Under the pieces are notes generated by a model. The model ran no database searches and had not been told where the DNA came from. It saw nothing but the letters and a program-made list of their open reading frames with translations. A program made the position numbers and the translations under genes. A stretch of 64,000 nt of DNA from Candidatus Microthrix parvicella Bio17-1 (GTDB lineage Bacteria; Actinomycetota; Acidimicrobiia; Acidimicrobiales; Microtrichaceae), in contig NZ_AMPG01000004.1 in the NCBI RefSeq assembly GCF_000299415.1, positions 62,001 to 126,000 of the forward strand, written 5' to 3'. Positions 49,211-57,304 of the stretch are shown here, piece after piece. Each line of letters starts with the position of its first letter. Positions within the stretch are counted from its first letter, which is position 1.

Positions 49211-49762
49211 ATGGCCGAATGCCCCAACACCGACGGCTCCAGCCCACGCACCACCAAGTTCGACGCCCCGCCCCCGATGTGTATCGATCCGGAGACCACC
49301 TACCACGCTGAGATCGTCACCTCGATGGGCACGATGTTTGTGCAGTTGCTGCCCAAGCGGGCGCCCAAGACGGTGAACAACTTTGTGTTCCTGGCCCGCT
49401 ATCACTACTTCGACGGCGTCATCTTCCACCGGATCATCAAGGACTTTGTGATTCAAGGTGGTGACCCTGAAGGCACCGGCCGCGGCGGTCCCGGCTACCG
49501 GTTTGCCGACGAGCTGCCCCAGCCGGGCGAATATCAGCTGGGCTCGTTGGTGATGGCCAACGCAGGCCCCGACACCAACGGCAGCCAGTTCTTCGTGGTG
49601 TCCGGTCCCAGCGGCATTGGGCTGCCGCCCAACTATTCGCTGTTTGGCAAGGTGCTGGACGGCCTCGACGTGTTGGACAAGATCCAGTCGGTGCAGACCG
49701 GCCGCGGTGATCGGCCAACGACCGACGTGGTGATCGAGTCGGTCACCATCACCGAGGGCTGA
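49211..49762 (+). CDS. cyclophilin-type peptidyl-prolyl isomerase
   Basis: A 183-residue cyclophilin. The catalytic core has VIFHRIIKDFVIQGGDPEGTGRGGPGY with the catalytic Arg, and SQFFVV and LFGKVLDGLDVLDKI complete the fold. It catalyses cis-trans isomerisation of proline peptides; no signal peptide is seen, so it is probably cytosolic. ATG at 49211 is preferred over an in-frame start 42 bp upstream because it has a GGAAGG leader and no conserved sequence precedes it. Confidence 0.93.
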   Translation: MAECPNTDGSSPRTTKFDAPPPMCIDPETTYHAEIVTSMGTMFVQLLPKRAPKTVNNFVFLARYHYFDGVIFHRIIKDFVIQGGDPEGTGRGGPGYRFADELPQPGEYQLGSLVMANAGPDTNGSQFFVVSGPSGIGLPPNYSLFGKVLDGLDVLDKIQSVQTGRGDRPTTDVVIESVTITEG

Positions 49763-49816
49763 CAAGCGGGCGAGCACGCTTCGATCATCGGGCGCCGTGG
49801 CGATTACCGTGCGGCG

Positions 49817-51343
49817 ATGGACTCCCCCTCCCCCCGGCGAAGATGCTCCTTACCGCGCTCGCAGCGACGTCTCCTGGCGGTGGGGGCCGTGGGCCTGGCA
49901 GCCGCGTCTGCCGTGGCGATCGCCGCCCGGCGCAGGGGGCGTCAGGCACCCACCATGGTCACCGCCCGGATGGCCCGCCGTGCACAGCTGGCCCGCGTGG
50001 GGGCCAAGGCCGGCGCCACCGTCGCCCTGAGCCGGGCGCGGTCGGTTGGTGCGGCGCCGGAGCGAAAGGCCGAACTGCGCGCCGAGGCCGAGTTGGCCTC
50101 GGCGGAGGCGGTGGCCGAGGCCCTCGGCAACATGAAGGGCGCGCTGATGAAGCTGGGACAGATGGCCAGCTACCTGGAGACCGGGCTGCCCGAGCCGGTG
50201 CGCCAGGCATTGGTGCAGTTGCAGTCCGATGCTCCCCCGATGGCCCCGGAACTGGCGGCCAAGATGGTGACCGATGAGCTCGGCGCGCCCCCGGATGAGC
50301 TGTTTGCCGAGTGGGGCGAACGTCCGATTGCTGCTGCGAGCATTGGGCAGGTGCATCGGGCGGTGACCCACGACGGACGCGAGGTGGCCGTCAAGGTGCA
50401 GTACCCGGGGGTCGACGACGCGATCCGTCACGACCTGGAGACCTCCGACGTGGTGTTCAATGCGCTGGGCATGATGTTCCCAGGGATGGACCCCAAGCCG
50501 ATCGTGGCCGAGTTGCGGGAGCGGCTGACCGAGGAGCTCGACTACCGGGCCGAGGCCGATCATCAACGCCGATTCGCAGCGTATTACGAGGGCCATCCCA
50601 CCATCTCCGTTCCGGCCGTGATCGACGAGTACTCCACCGGGCGGGTGCTGTGCAGCGAGTTCGTGCAGGGCAGACGCTGGGCCGACATCGTCGAGGCGCC
50701 CCAGGCCGAACGGGACCTGTTCGGAGAGACCATCTTTCGCTACGTGTTCGGGTCGATCTACGGCATGCACGCATTCAACGGCGACCCGCATCCGGGCAAC
50801 TACCTGTTTGGTGAGGACGGCCGGGTGAGCTTTCTCGACTACGGCCTGGTGAAAACGTTTGATGTCGCCACCGTCGCCGACTTCGAGTCGCTGATCGTCG
50901 CCATGGTGATCGACCACGACCTGGAGCGGTTCCGCAGCGAGGTGGAACGCATCGGGTTGTTGCCTGCTGATGCGCCGTTCACCATTGAGCAGGTGGCCTC
51001 GTACTTCGGTCACTTCTACGACCACATCGCCGAGGAGGGTGTGCACAGCATCGGGTCCGACTGGTCGGCCGAAGCGGTACGTCGCTACTTCGACCTCACC
51101 GGCCCGTACGCCGACATCATGAAGTCGGCCAACCTGCCGGGCGACTGGGTGATCGTGCAGCGCATCAACCTCGGTTTGTTTGCGCTGTTGGGGGAACTGG
51201 GTGCCACCGCGAACTGGCGCCTGATCTCGGAGGAGTTATGGCCCAGCGTGGGGGGCCCTCCCTCAACCCCGATGGGCGAGGCCATCGCCGCCTGGGAGGC
51301 AGCGCGTGCCGGGACCGCACAGGACACCACCGTGGTCTGCTGA
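49817..51343 (+). CDS. UbiB/ABC1-family atypical kinase
   Basis: A 508-residue member of the ABC1/AarF/UbiB family. It shows an N-terminal basic region with a hydrophobic helix (VGAVGLAAASAVAIAA). The family KxGQ motif is present (LMKLGQMASYLE), as is the Ala-rich P-loop AAASIGQVH. VAVKVQYPG supplies the nucleotide-binding Lys, and FNGDPHPGNYLF and FLDYGLVK supply the catalytic Asp/Asn and metal Asp. These proteins act as ATPases in isoprenoid lipid/quinone metabolism; the target here is unknown. Confidence 0.92.
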   Translation: MDSPSPRRRCSLPRSQRRLLAVGAVGLAAASAVAIAARRRGRQAPTMVTARMARRAQLARVGAKAGATVALSRARSVGAAPERKAELRAEAELASAEAVAEALGNMKGALMKLGQMASYLETGLPEPVRQALVQLQSDAPPMAPELAAKMVTDELGAPPDELFAEWGERPIAAASIGQVHRAVTHDGREVAVKVQYPGVDDAIRHDLETSDVVFNALGMMFPGMDPKPIVAELRERLTEELDYRAEADHQRRFAAYYEGHPTISVPAVIDEYSTGRVLCSEFVQGRRWADIVEAPQAERDLFGETIFRYVFGSIYGMHAFNGDPHPGNYLFGEDGRVSFLDYGLVKTFDVATVADFESLIVAMVIDHDLERFRSEVERIGLLPADAPFTIEQVASYFGHFYDHIAEEGVHSIGSDWSAEAVRRYFDLTGPYADIMKSANLPGDWVIVQRINLGLFALLGELGATANWRLISEELWPSVGGPPSTPMGEAIAAWEAARAGTAQDTTVVC

Positions 51344-51357
51344 TCGCTTCAGCGACC

Positions 51358-51405
51358 AGGTGGTTGTGCGCTCAGGTGGTTGTGCGCTCAGGTGGTTGTG
51401 CGCTC
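51358..51405. repeat. three-copy 16-bp tandem repeat at a gene end
   Basis: AGGTGGTTGTGCGCTC occurs three times (51358, 51374, 51390) between the UbiB gene and the convergent J-domain gene. The last copy runs into the stop of the J-domain gene. A 16-bp unit is not a multiple of three, so it is not a coding repeat. Role unknown. Confidence 0.85.
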
Positions 51406-52000
51406 AGTCGGTGAGGGGCGGGCCGAGTTCGGCGGCCGCCTCGCAGAGATGGTGTGCCAGCAGGCGGGCGACCGCGTCGGGATCGGGTAGGTCGGGACGC
51501 GGCGGTCGGCTCCACGGCTCCATCGAAATGAACACCTCGGTGCCCGCGGCAACCCGTCCCTGGAGCGACAGGGTGAGGGTGACCACCGGGCCGTCGACGA
51601 ACTCGACCAGTGCCTCGACCAGTCCTGCCGCCATGTCGAGGAAGGTGACGTCGCCAACCCGGTGGGCGGCATCGATCAGCCACAGCATGACCTCGTCCGC
51701 AGGGGCGGCGGCCATGACCGACGACCCGGTCGCCCACGCCGCCAGGGGACCTGTGATCGGGGGGTCTGTGATCGGGGGGTCTGTGATCGGGGGGTCTGTA
51801 ACCGGGGGGTCTGTAACGGCCGGTTCGACGCTGAGCACTTCCCAGGCCTCGATCAGTGCCATGGCGCGGGCGGAGGTGCCCGGAGCAGGGTTGACGTCGG
51901 GGTGATGACGACCGATCTGTGCCCGGAAGGCCGCACGCACCTCGTCGTGGGTGGCCTGCGGGCTGACGCCGAGCAGGGCGCGGGCGTCGGACGGTGTCAT
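51404..52000 (-). CDS. J-domain (DnaJ-like) protein
   Basis: A 198-residue protein. Residues 1-55 are a J-domain with the diagnostic HPD motif (GRHHPDVNP), starting MTPSDARALLGVSPQATHDE. It would stimulate an Hsp70 partner. A repeated ITDPP linker (coded by a 15-bp repeat) follows, then a domain of about 110 residues with no recognised family (VGDVTFLDMAAGLVEALVEF, EVFISMEPW). No Gly/Phe or zinc-finger region is present, so it is not a full DnaJ. ATG at 52000 is the start of the conserved domain. Confidence 0.8.
   Translation of the reverse strand: MTPSDARALLGVSPQATHDEVRAAFRAQIGRHHPDVNPAPGTSARAMALIEAWEVLSVEPAVTDPPVTDPPITDPPITDPPITGPLAAWATGSSVMAAAPADEVMLWLIDAAHRVGDVTFLDMAAGLVEALVEFVDGPVVTLTLSLQGRVAAGTEVFISMEPWSRPPRPDLPDPDAVARLLAHHLCEAAAELGPPLTD
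51751..51823 (-). repeat. 15-bp in-frame repeat, about five copies
   Basis: CTGTGATCGGGGGGT repeats at 51751, 51766 and 51781, then with one or two changes at 51796 and partly at 51811. On the minus strand it codes (I/V)TDPP units in the J-domain protein's linker. Confidence 0.9.
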
Positions 52001-52177
52001 CGGAAGCGGCGCCGATGCCGAAGGAGTGTCACGGCGGCACCGTAGCGACTTGGAGGCCGTCGTCGAAGAATGGTCTTCCAACGATCGAGCGGCGCGGCGC
52101 CGGCAAGGTGGCGGGCTGGGGGTTGTGGCGAACCTCCGGTAGGTTCCTGCGTCCATTCGACGATCACCGGGACGGCG

Positions 52178-52441
52178 ATGAAGCGATTCGAAGAGCTCTT
52201 TGGTGAGCTCCAGACCAAGGTGGCTGCGGGCGACCCTGACTCCGGCACGGTGGCGGCGGTGGCCGCCGGGCCTCACGAGGTGGGCAAGAAGTTGGTGGAG
52301 GAGGCGGCCGAGGTGTGGATGGCGGCCGAGCACGAGGGCCCCGCACGGACCGCTGAGGAGATCAGCCAGTTGCTCTATCACCTGCAGGTGATGATGCTGG
52401 CCACCGGCTTGAGCCTGGAGGACGTGTATGCCCACCTCTGA
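52178..52441 (+). CDS. hisE: phosphoribosyl-ATP pyrophosphatase
   Basis: An 87-residue HisE, the second step of histidine biosynthesis, hydrolysing phosphoribosyl-ATP to phosphoribosyl-AMP. It shows the all-alpha MazG-like pattern with [17 protein letters not shown] and [14 protein letters not shown], the metal-binding Glu pair. The start ATG at 52178 is preceded by a purine-rich GGGACGG. The 3' end overlaps hisG by 14 bp, so the two genes are coupled. Confidence 0.95.
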   Translation: MKRFEELFGELQTKVAAGDPDSGTVAAVAAGPHEVGKKLVEEAAEVWMAAEHEGPARTAEEISQLLYHLQVMMLATGLSLEDVYAHL

Positions 52442-53336
52442 GCCGTCCACCGCTGAGCCGTCCACCGCGAACCTGACGGGGGCCGACCCGAAGGCACCAA
52501 TGCGGGTGGCGCTGCCCAACAAGGGGGCCCTCTCCGAGGAGGCCGCCGAGCTGATGAGTGAGGCCGGCTACCGCCTGGGCCGCTCGGGCAAGGCGTTGCG
52601 GGTGTACGACCGGGATGAGTCGGTGGAGTTTCTCTTTCTGCGTCCCCGGGACATCGCCATCTACGTGGGCAGCGGCGTGATCGACCTGGGGATCACCGGG
52701 CGCGACCTGTCCAGCGACAGCCAGGCGCCGGTGGACGAGGTGTTGTCGCTGGGCTTCGGAAAGGCCGAGTTTCGTCTGGCCGCTCCTGCCGGTTCCGGAT
52801 TCGCGCTGGTTGACGGGGCCCGAATTGCCACCTCCTACGACGGGCTCCTGGGCGCCTACCTGACGAAACAGCGCGTGGAGGCGTCGATCATCCACCTGGA
52901 CGGCGCCGTCGAACTGGCGCCCAGCCTGGGCGTGGCCGACGCGGTGGCCGACGTGGTGCAGTCGGGCCGCACCATGGCCGACGCGGGCCTGGAACTGATC
53001 GGCGAGCCGCTGCTCGCCTCGGAGGCCGTGCTGATCACCCAGCGCGGGCGGAAGCCCGACGAGGCCGCCCGGGTCATGGTCGAACGCCTCCGCGGCGTGG
53101 TGGTGGCCGCCGAGTACCTGATGGTGGAGTACGACCTGCCTGCGGAACTGATGGCGGAGGCCACGGCGGTGGCCCCGGGCATGGAGGGCGTCACCGTGAC
53201 GCCCCTGGCGCGCGAGGGCTGGGTGGCGATCCGGGTGATGGTGGCCAAGGCCGAGGCCAACGTCGTCATGGACTCGTTGTCCCGCATCGGAGCGAAGGCG
53301 ATCCTTGCCAGCGATCTGCGGACCTGCCGGCTGTAG
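52428..53336 (+). CDS. hisG: ATP phosphoribosyltransferase (long form)
   Basis: A 302-residue HisG, the first and feedback-regulated enzyme of histidine biosynthesis. The catalytic half has [14 protein letters not shown] and DLGITGRDL and the pyrophosphate-like loop [14 protein letters not shown]. The C-terminal part ([35 protein letters not shown]) is the regulatory ACT-like domain that binds histidine in the long form. The N-terminal 25 residues are a low-complexity extension coded by a 15-bp repeat, so the true start may be the internal Met at 52500. It overlaps hisE. Confidence 0.95.
   Translation: MPTSEPSTAEPSTANLTGADPKAPMRVALPNKGALSEEAAELMSEAGYRLGRSGKALRVYDRDESVEFLFLRPRDIAIYVGSGVIDLGITGRDLSSDSQAPVDEVLSLGFGKAEFRLAAPAGSGFALVDGARIATSYDGLLGAYLTKQRVEASIIHLDGAVELAPSLGVADAVADVVQSGRTMADAGLELIGEPLLASEAVLITQRGRKPDEAARVMVERLRGVVVAAEYLMVEYDLPAELMAEATAVAPGMEGVTVTPLAREGWVAIRVMVAKAEANVVMDSLSRIGAKAILASDLRTCRL
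52440..52469 (+). repeat. two-copy 15-bp repeat at the hisG start
   Basis: GAGCCGTCCACCGCT occurs twice (52440, and 52455 with one change), coding [10 protein letters not shown] just after the hisG start. Confidence 0.85.
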
Positions 53337-53342
53337 CCGTCG

Positions 53343-54524
53343 CTAACCGTCGCGCCGGTCGGCCGTGAGATCGGTGCAGGTTCGGAGGGCGTTCCAGTCG
53401 TTCATCAGGCCCCGATAGGGCCGTACGTCCGGCGGGACGGGTATCGGCTGTGCGTCATCGTTGATCACCGCCGGGATCCAGCGGTAGCCGTCGATGCGGC
53501 GGCCGGTGGCCGTGACCTCCAGCAGTCCGCTGTGGCTCGCAGCCGGGGAACTGGCCGAGAACAAGAAGTTGCCCAGGCCGTAGCCGACCAGCGCCGAGCC
53601 GTAAAAACCGGCGCCACCCACGCGGTGTTGGTGGCCCCCGACGACGATGTCGGCGCCGGCCTCGGAGAGCGCGTCGGCCAGCGCCAACTGGACATCGGTG
53701 GGACACGGCACGTACTGGGTACCCCTGTGGATGAGCACCACCACCGTGTCGGCATCGGTGCGGGCGGCCCGAACGGCCTCGACGAGACGGTCGACCCGTT
53801 TGGCCGACGACAAACCGGGCTGAGAATCGGTGGCGGTCCAGGTTTTGACCAGCTGTGAATCGATGACCTCGGTGGTGCCGAGCACGGCGATGCGTTGCCC
53901 GTTCACCTCGAAGACGTGCGGGGCGTAGGCGGCCGCCTCATCCCGCCCGATGCCCACCACGGGGAAACCGTCGGCGTCGATCGCATCGAGGCTCTGGGCC
54001 AGGCCGTCGACGCCAAAATCGACGGCGTGGTTGTTGGCCATCGACACGCCGTCCACCCCCGCAGCGCGAAGCGCATCGAACACCTCGGGTCCGGTGGAGA
54101 ACGTGAACTCCTTGTCTTCGGGAGTGGCCGGGCCGGTGGTGATGGCGGTCTCCAGGTTCAGCAATGCCAGGTCGGCACCCGTGAGTTGCTCGGTGATCGG
54201 CCCGAAGACCGAAGCCGGGTCGGCCTCCAGCAACTTGACGCTGGGGCCCCGGATGGCCGTGTCGCCGCCAAAGACCATGGTGACCGCCTGTCCGGAACCC
54301 GTGCTGGGGGCGACGGGCGAGGTGGGCGAGGCGGTGGCCGACCCCGGGTTCGCCGTCGTCGGTGCCGAGGAGGCCGTCGAACCGGGCGATCGGTTCGCTC
54401 CGGAGCAGGCGGCGAGCAGGACGGCGAGCACGACGCTCGCCGCCGCCCGAGCCGTCGCGCCCGTGAGCGGCGCTGGAGCGAAACGTCGGTGGCGCACGCG
54501 TCGAACGACCCGCTCAGCAGCCAA
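53343..54524 (-). CDS. CapA-family protein 1 (predicted lipoprotein)
   Basis: A 393-residue member of the CapA/PgsA metallophosphatase-like family. The N-terminus has a hydrophobic stretch ending in a lipobox (LLAAC), then a Ser/Thr/Pro-rich linker. The domain begins MVFGGDTAIRG (metal Asp) and has LALLNLETAI, SMANNHAVDFG, HRGTQYVPCP and IVVGGHQHRV with GYGLGNFLF. These match the dinuclear-metal-binding motifs of the family, first named for poly-gamma-glutamate synthesis, though many members have other roles. It ends the CapA-M18-CapA operon. Confidence 0.88.
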   Translation of the reverse strand: MAAERVVRRVRHRRFAPAPLTGATARAAASVVLAVLLAACSGANRSPGSTASSAPTTANPGSATASPTSPVAPSTGSGQAVTMVFGGDTAIRGPSVKLLEADPASVFGPITEQLTGADLALLNLETAITTGPATPEDKEFTFSTGPEVFDALRAAGVDGVSMANNHAVDFGVDGLAQSLDAIDADGFPVVGIGRDEAAAYAPHVFEVNGQRIAVLGTTEVIDSQLVKTWTATDSQPGLSSAKRVDRLVEAVRAARTDADTVVVLIHRGTQYVPCPTDVQLALADALSEAGADIVVGGHQHRVGGAGFYGSALVGYGLGNFLFSASSPAASHSGLLEVTATGRRIDGYRWIPAVINDDAQPIPVPPDVRPYRGLMNDWNALRTCTDLTADRRDG

Positions 54525-55902
54525 GCCAGGAGGCCAGCAGCCGGGCCAACGGTTGAATGTCGTCGACCGCCATCAGCTCGCGTGCCGAGTGCATCGACAA
54601 CTGAGGTGCGCCCACGTCGACCACACCAACGCCCAGCGAGGCGGCCAGGGTGGGGCCGATGGTGGAGCCACATGGCAGGTCGCCCCGGTGGGAGTACGTC
54701 TGGAGGTTCACACCCGCCCCTGCGGCGGCGCGCTGCAACAAGGCGGCCGTTCGGGCGTCGGAGGCGTAGCGCTGGTTGGAGTTGACCTTGAGGGCCGGGC
54801 CGGCGCCGGGAGCGATGTGGTGACCCGGCTCGTGGCGGTCGACGTAGTTGGGGTGGGTGGCGTGTGCCATGTCGGCCGAGGCGATCACCGTGCCGCCCAT
54901 GGCAGCGCCCACTGCCGGGCCGCCGGGTGTGGCAGCGGCGCCCTCGTCCGCCGAGAGGATCACGGCCTCGACGAGTCGAACGATCGCTGCGGAGGCCGCA
55001 CCCACGCCACTGGTGGACCCCACCTCCTCGTGGTCGGCCAGGATCAACATCGGCACCGTGGCGGCGTCGCTCGCAGCGGGCGAGGATGCGGCCTGAACCA
55101 TGGCGTTGACGCCGGCCCAGGCCGAGCAGAGGTTGTCCAGCCGCGGAGCCGCGAGGAGCTCGCGGCGCCTGCCGAGGAGTGCCGGCGGGGTGAGGTCGTG
55201 GGTCATCAGATCCCAAGCGAGGATCAGGCTGGGATCGACCTCGAGCTCCTCGGCCAGCCAGCCCTTGAAACCGGCGCCATCAGCGGCAGCTCCGACGGAG
55301 GTGGGGGCGGGGGCGCCCCCGCCGTGGGCGATGCCCCACACCGGGGTGAGGTGCTGTTGGGCGTTCAGCTTGAGGCCGTCGGTGTGGATCTCCCGGTCGA
55401 GGTGGATCGCCAGTTGGGGCACCCGCAGCAACGGTTCGTCCCAGCGCACCTCCCGCATCGTGATCCCCTCGCGGGAGGTTGGATGGTCAGACGCCGGATC
55501 ATCGGTGGCAACTGGCTGGGCGATGGCGACCCGGCCCGACAATCCGAGGTCACGGTCGAGCCAACTGTTGAGCAACGCGCCGCCGTAGACCTCGACGCCC
55601 AACTGCTGCCATCCGGCCACCGAACGATCGGGCTGCGGCCGGACGCGCAGGTTGGGGCTGTCGGTGTGTGCTCCGACGATGCGCAGCGGGGCGTCTGCCG
55701 CCTGGCCACGGCGACACCAGGCCGCAACGAAACCCTCGTGGCGCACCACCACCGGACCTTCCGCCGGGAACGGAGCGCCCCATCGGCTTGACGTGAACCC
55801 GGCGGCCACCAGGCGTCGGGTGGCCTCGCCGGCCGCATGGTAGGGAGAAGGTGAAGCCTCGATGAACCGAATCAGGTCATCGGTGGTGGTGGGGTTGCCC
55901 AT
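54514..55902 (-). CDS. M18 family aminopeptidase (aspartyl aminopeptidase)
   Basis: A 462-residue zinc aminopeptidase of the M18 family. Metal and catalytic motifs: GAHTDSPNLRVRP (His-x-Asp), LADHEEVGS (Glu-Glu) and a C-terminal MHSARELMAVDD His ligand region. It removes N-terminal acidic residues in known family members. It overlaps both neighbours: its start (55902) shares bases with the stop of CapA2, and its end runs 11 bp into CapA1, so all three are likely one operon. Confidence 0.92.
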   Translation of the reverse strand: MGNPTTTDDLIRFIEASPSPYHAAGEATRRLVAAGFTSSRWGAPFPAEGPVVVRHEGFVAAWCRRGQAADAPLRIVGAHTDSPNLRVRPQPDRSVAGWQQLGVEVYGGALLNSWLDRDLGLSGRVAIAQPVATDDPASDHPTSREGITMREVRWDEPLLRVPQLAIHLDREIHTDGLKLNAQQHLTPVWGIAHGGGAPAPTSVGAAADGAGFKGWLAEELEVDPSLILAWDLMTHDLTPPALLGRRRELLAAPRLDNLCSAWAGVNAMVQAASSPAASDAATVPMLILADHEEVGSTSGVGAASAAIVRLVEAVILSADEGAAATPGGPAVGAAMGGTVIASADMAHATHPNYVDRHEPGHHIAPGAGPALKVNSNQRYASDARTAALLQRAAAGAGVNLQTYSHRGDLPCGSTIGPTLAASLGVGVVDVGAPQLSMHSARELMAVDDIQPLARLLASWLGC

Positions 55903-57140
55903 CAGGACACCGGCTGGGGTTCGGCGGTTGCCGCATCGGTGAGGCCGGTGCAGCCGCGCAGCTCATTCCACGATGCGGTCAGGTTCTGTGCCGCTGCGGC
56001 GTCGGCCGGGATGGGCTGATTGGCGCCGTTGATGAGCGCCGGCACCCATTCGTAGTTGTCGATGTGCCGACCGGTGGCCGTGACCTTCAGCACGCCGGAC
56101 CGGCGGCCCAGGTCGGAGTTGGCCTGAAAAAGAAAGTTGCCCAGGCCGTACCCCACGAACGCGGCGCCGGAGAAGCCACCTGACATCACCCGGTGGGCGT
56201 GCCCGCCAACCACGATGTCGGCCCCGGCGGCGGTCAGCTTGGGGGTCAACGACTGTTGGGCCTCGTTCGGACAGGTTTGGGTTTCGGTGCCCCAGTGCAG
56301 GAACACGATGACGGTGTCCGCATTCTTGCGAGCCTCGCTCACGGCCTGAACGAGCCGATCCTCGCGCTTGGCCGAGGCCAGACCGGCATGGTCGGCGGTG
56401 GCGGTCCAACTTTGGATGAACGAGCCGTCGAGCACCTGGGTGGCGGCGATGACCGCAAGGCGCTGACCGTTCACCTCGGCGATGTGGGGGGCGAAGGCCT
56501 CGGCGTCGTTTGCACCCATACCGATGATCGGGAAGCCGACCTCGTCGCGGACCTGGAGCGACTCTGCGAAGCCGGATTCCCCGTAGTCCATACCGTGGTT
56601 GTTGGCCATGGACACCACGTCGATACCGGCGGCCTTGATGGCGTCAAACGCCCGAGGCCCGGTACTGAACGTGAACTGCTTGCCCACCGGCGATCCGCCA
56701 CCCTTGGTGACCGCCGTCTCGAGGTTGGCGACCGTGAGGTCGGCGCTGGAGAGGATGTCGGTGACCGGCCCGAAGACCGACGCCGGATCGGCATCCAACC
56801 GGGATCCGGTGGGCCCCTCGAAGTTCATGTCGCCTGCAAAGGCGATGGTCACCGGCTTGCCCGATCCAAGGATCGGGTCGCGCCCGTCGTCGGGCTTGGT
56901 GGTGGTGGTGATCGCGGCCTCTCCGCCGGTTGAACCCGGCGCCTTGGCCGTTTTGGCGTCGGAGGGCGTGGCACCGGCGGACTCCGCCGGCGTCGAAGCG
57001 CCGGTCGCCTCGGAGGCCGTCACGTCCGCTGACGTCGTGCCACCACAGGCGACCAGGGACAGGCCGCCAAACAGCATCAGGGCGAGCGCCCCGCGGGGGA
57101 GGGGCGGGTTGTGAGCAGGCCGGGGGTGCTTGAACGCCAT
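55902..57140 (-). CDS. CapA-family protein 2 (predicted lipoprotein)
   Basis: A 412-residue paralogue of the CapA protein two genes downstream. The N-terminus has a hydrophobic core and a lipobox (LVAC); a Ser/Thr/Ala-rich linker follows. The catalytic fold has IAFAGDMNFEG, LTVANLETAV, SMANNHGMDYG, HWGTETQTCP and IVVGGHAHRV with GYGLGNFLF. The two copies are clearly similar over their whole domains, pointing to local duplication around the M18 gene. It is the first gene of the operon. Confidence 0.88.
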   Translation of the reverse strand: MAFKHPRPAHNPPLPRGALALMLFGGLSLVACGGTTSADVTASEATGASTPAESAGATPSDAKTAKAPGSTGGEAAITTTTKPDDGRDPILGSGKPVTIAFAGDMNFEGPTGSRLDADPASVFGPVTDILSSADLTVANLETAVTKGGGSPVGKQFTFSTGPRAFDAIKAAGIDVVSMANNHGMDYGESGFAESLQVRDEVGFPIIGMGANDAEAFAPHIAEVNGQRLAVIAATQVLDGSFIQSWTATADHAGLASAKREDRLVQAVSEARKNADTVIVFLHWGTETQTCPNEAQQSLTPKLTAAGADIVVGGHAHRVMSGGFSGAAFVGYGLGNFLFQANSDLGRRSGVLKVTATGRHIDNYEWVPALINGANQPIPADAAAAQNLTASWNELRGCTGLTDAATAEPQPVS

Positions 57141-57304
57141 CCTCCGACTCTACTGAATGGGGCGCTTGGGGGGCCTTCGGCAGCGGGCCCCGGCGGTGAG
57201 GGGCCAAGTGGTCGGCTGGAGGCTGGGCGCGTCGATCGATAGTATGGGTGAGCCGGGCCAACGTCGTCCCGAGCCGTCCCTCGCTCTCGCTTGGAAGGCT
57301 CCAG

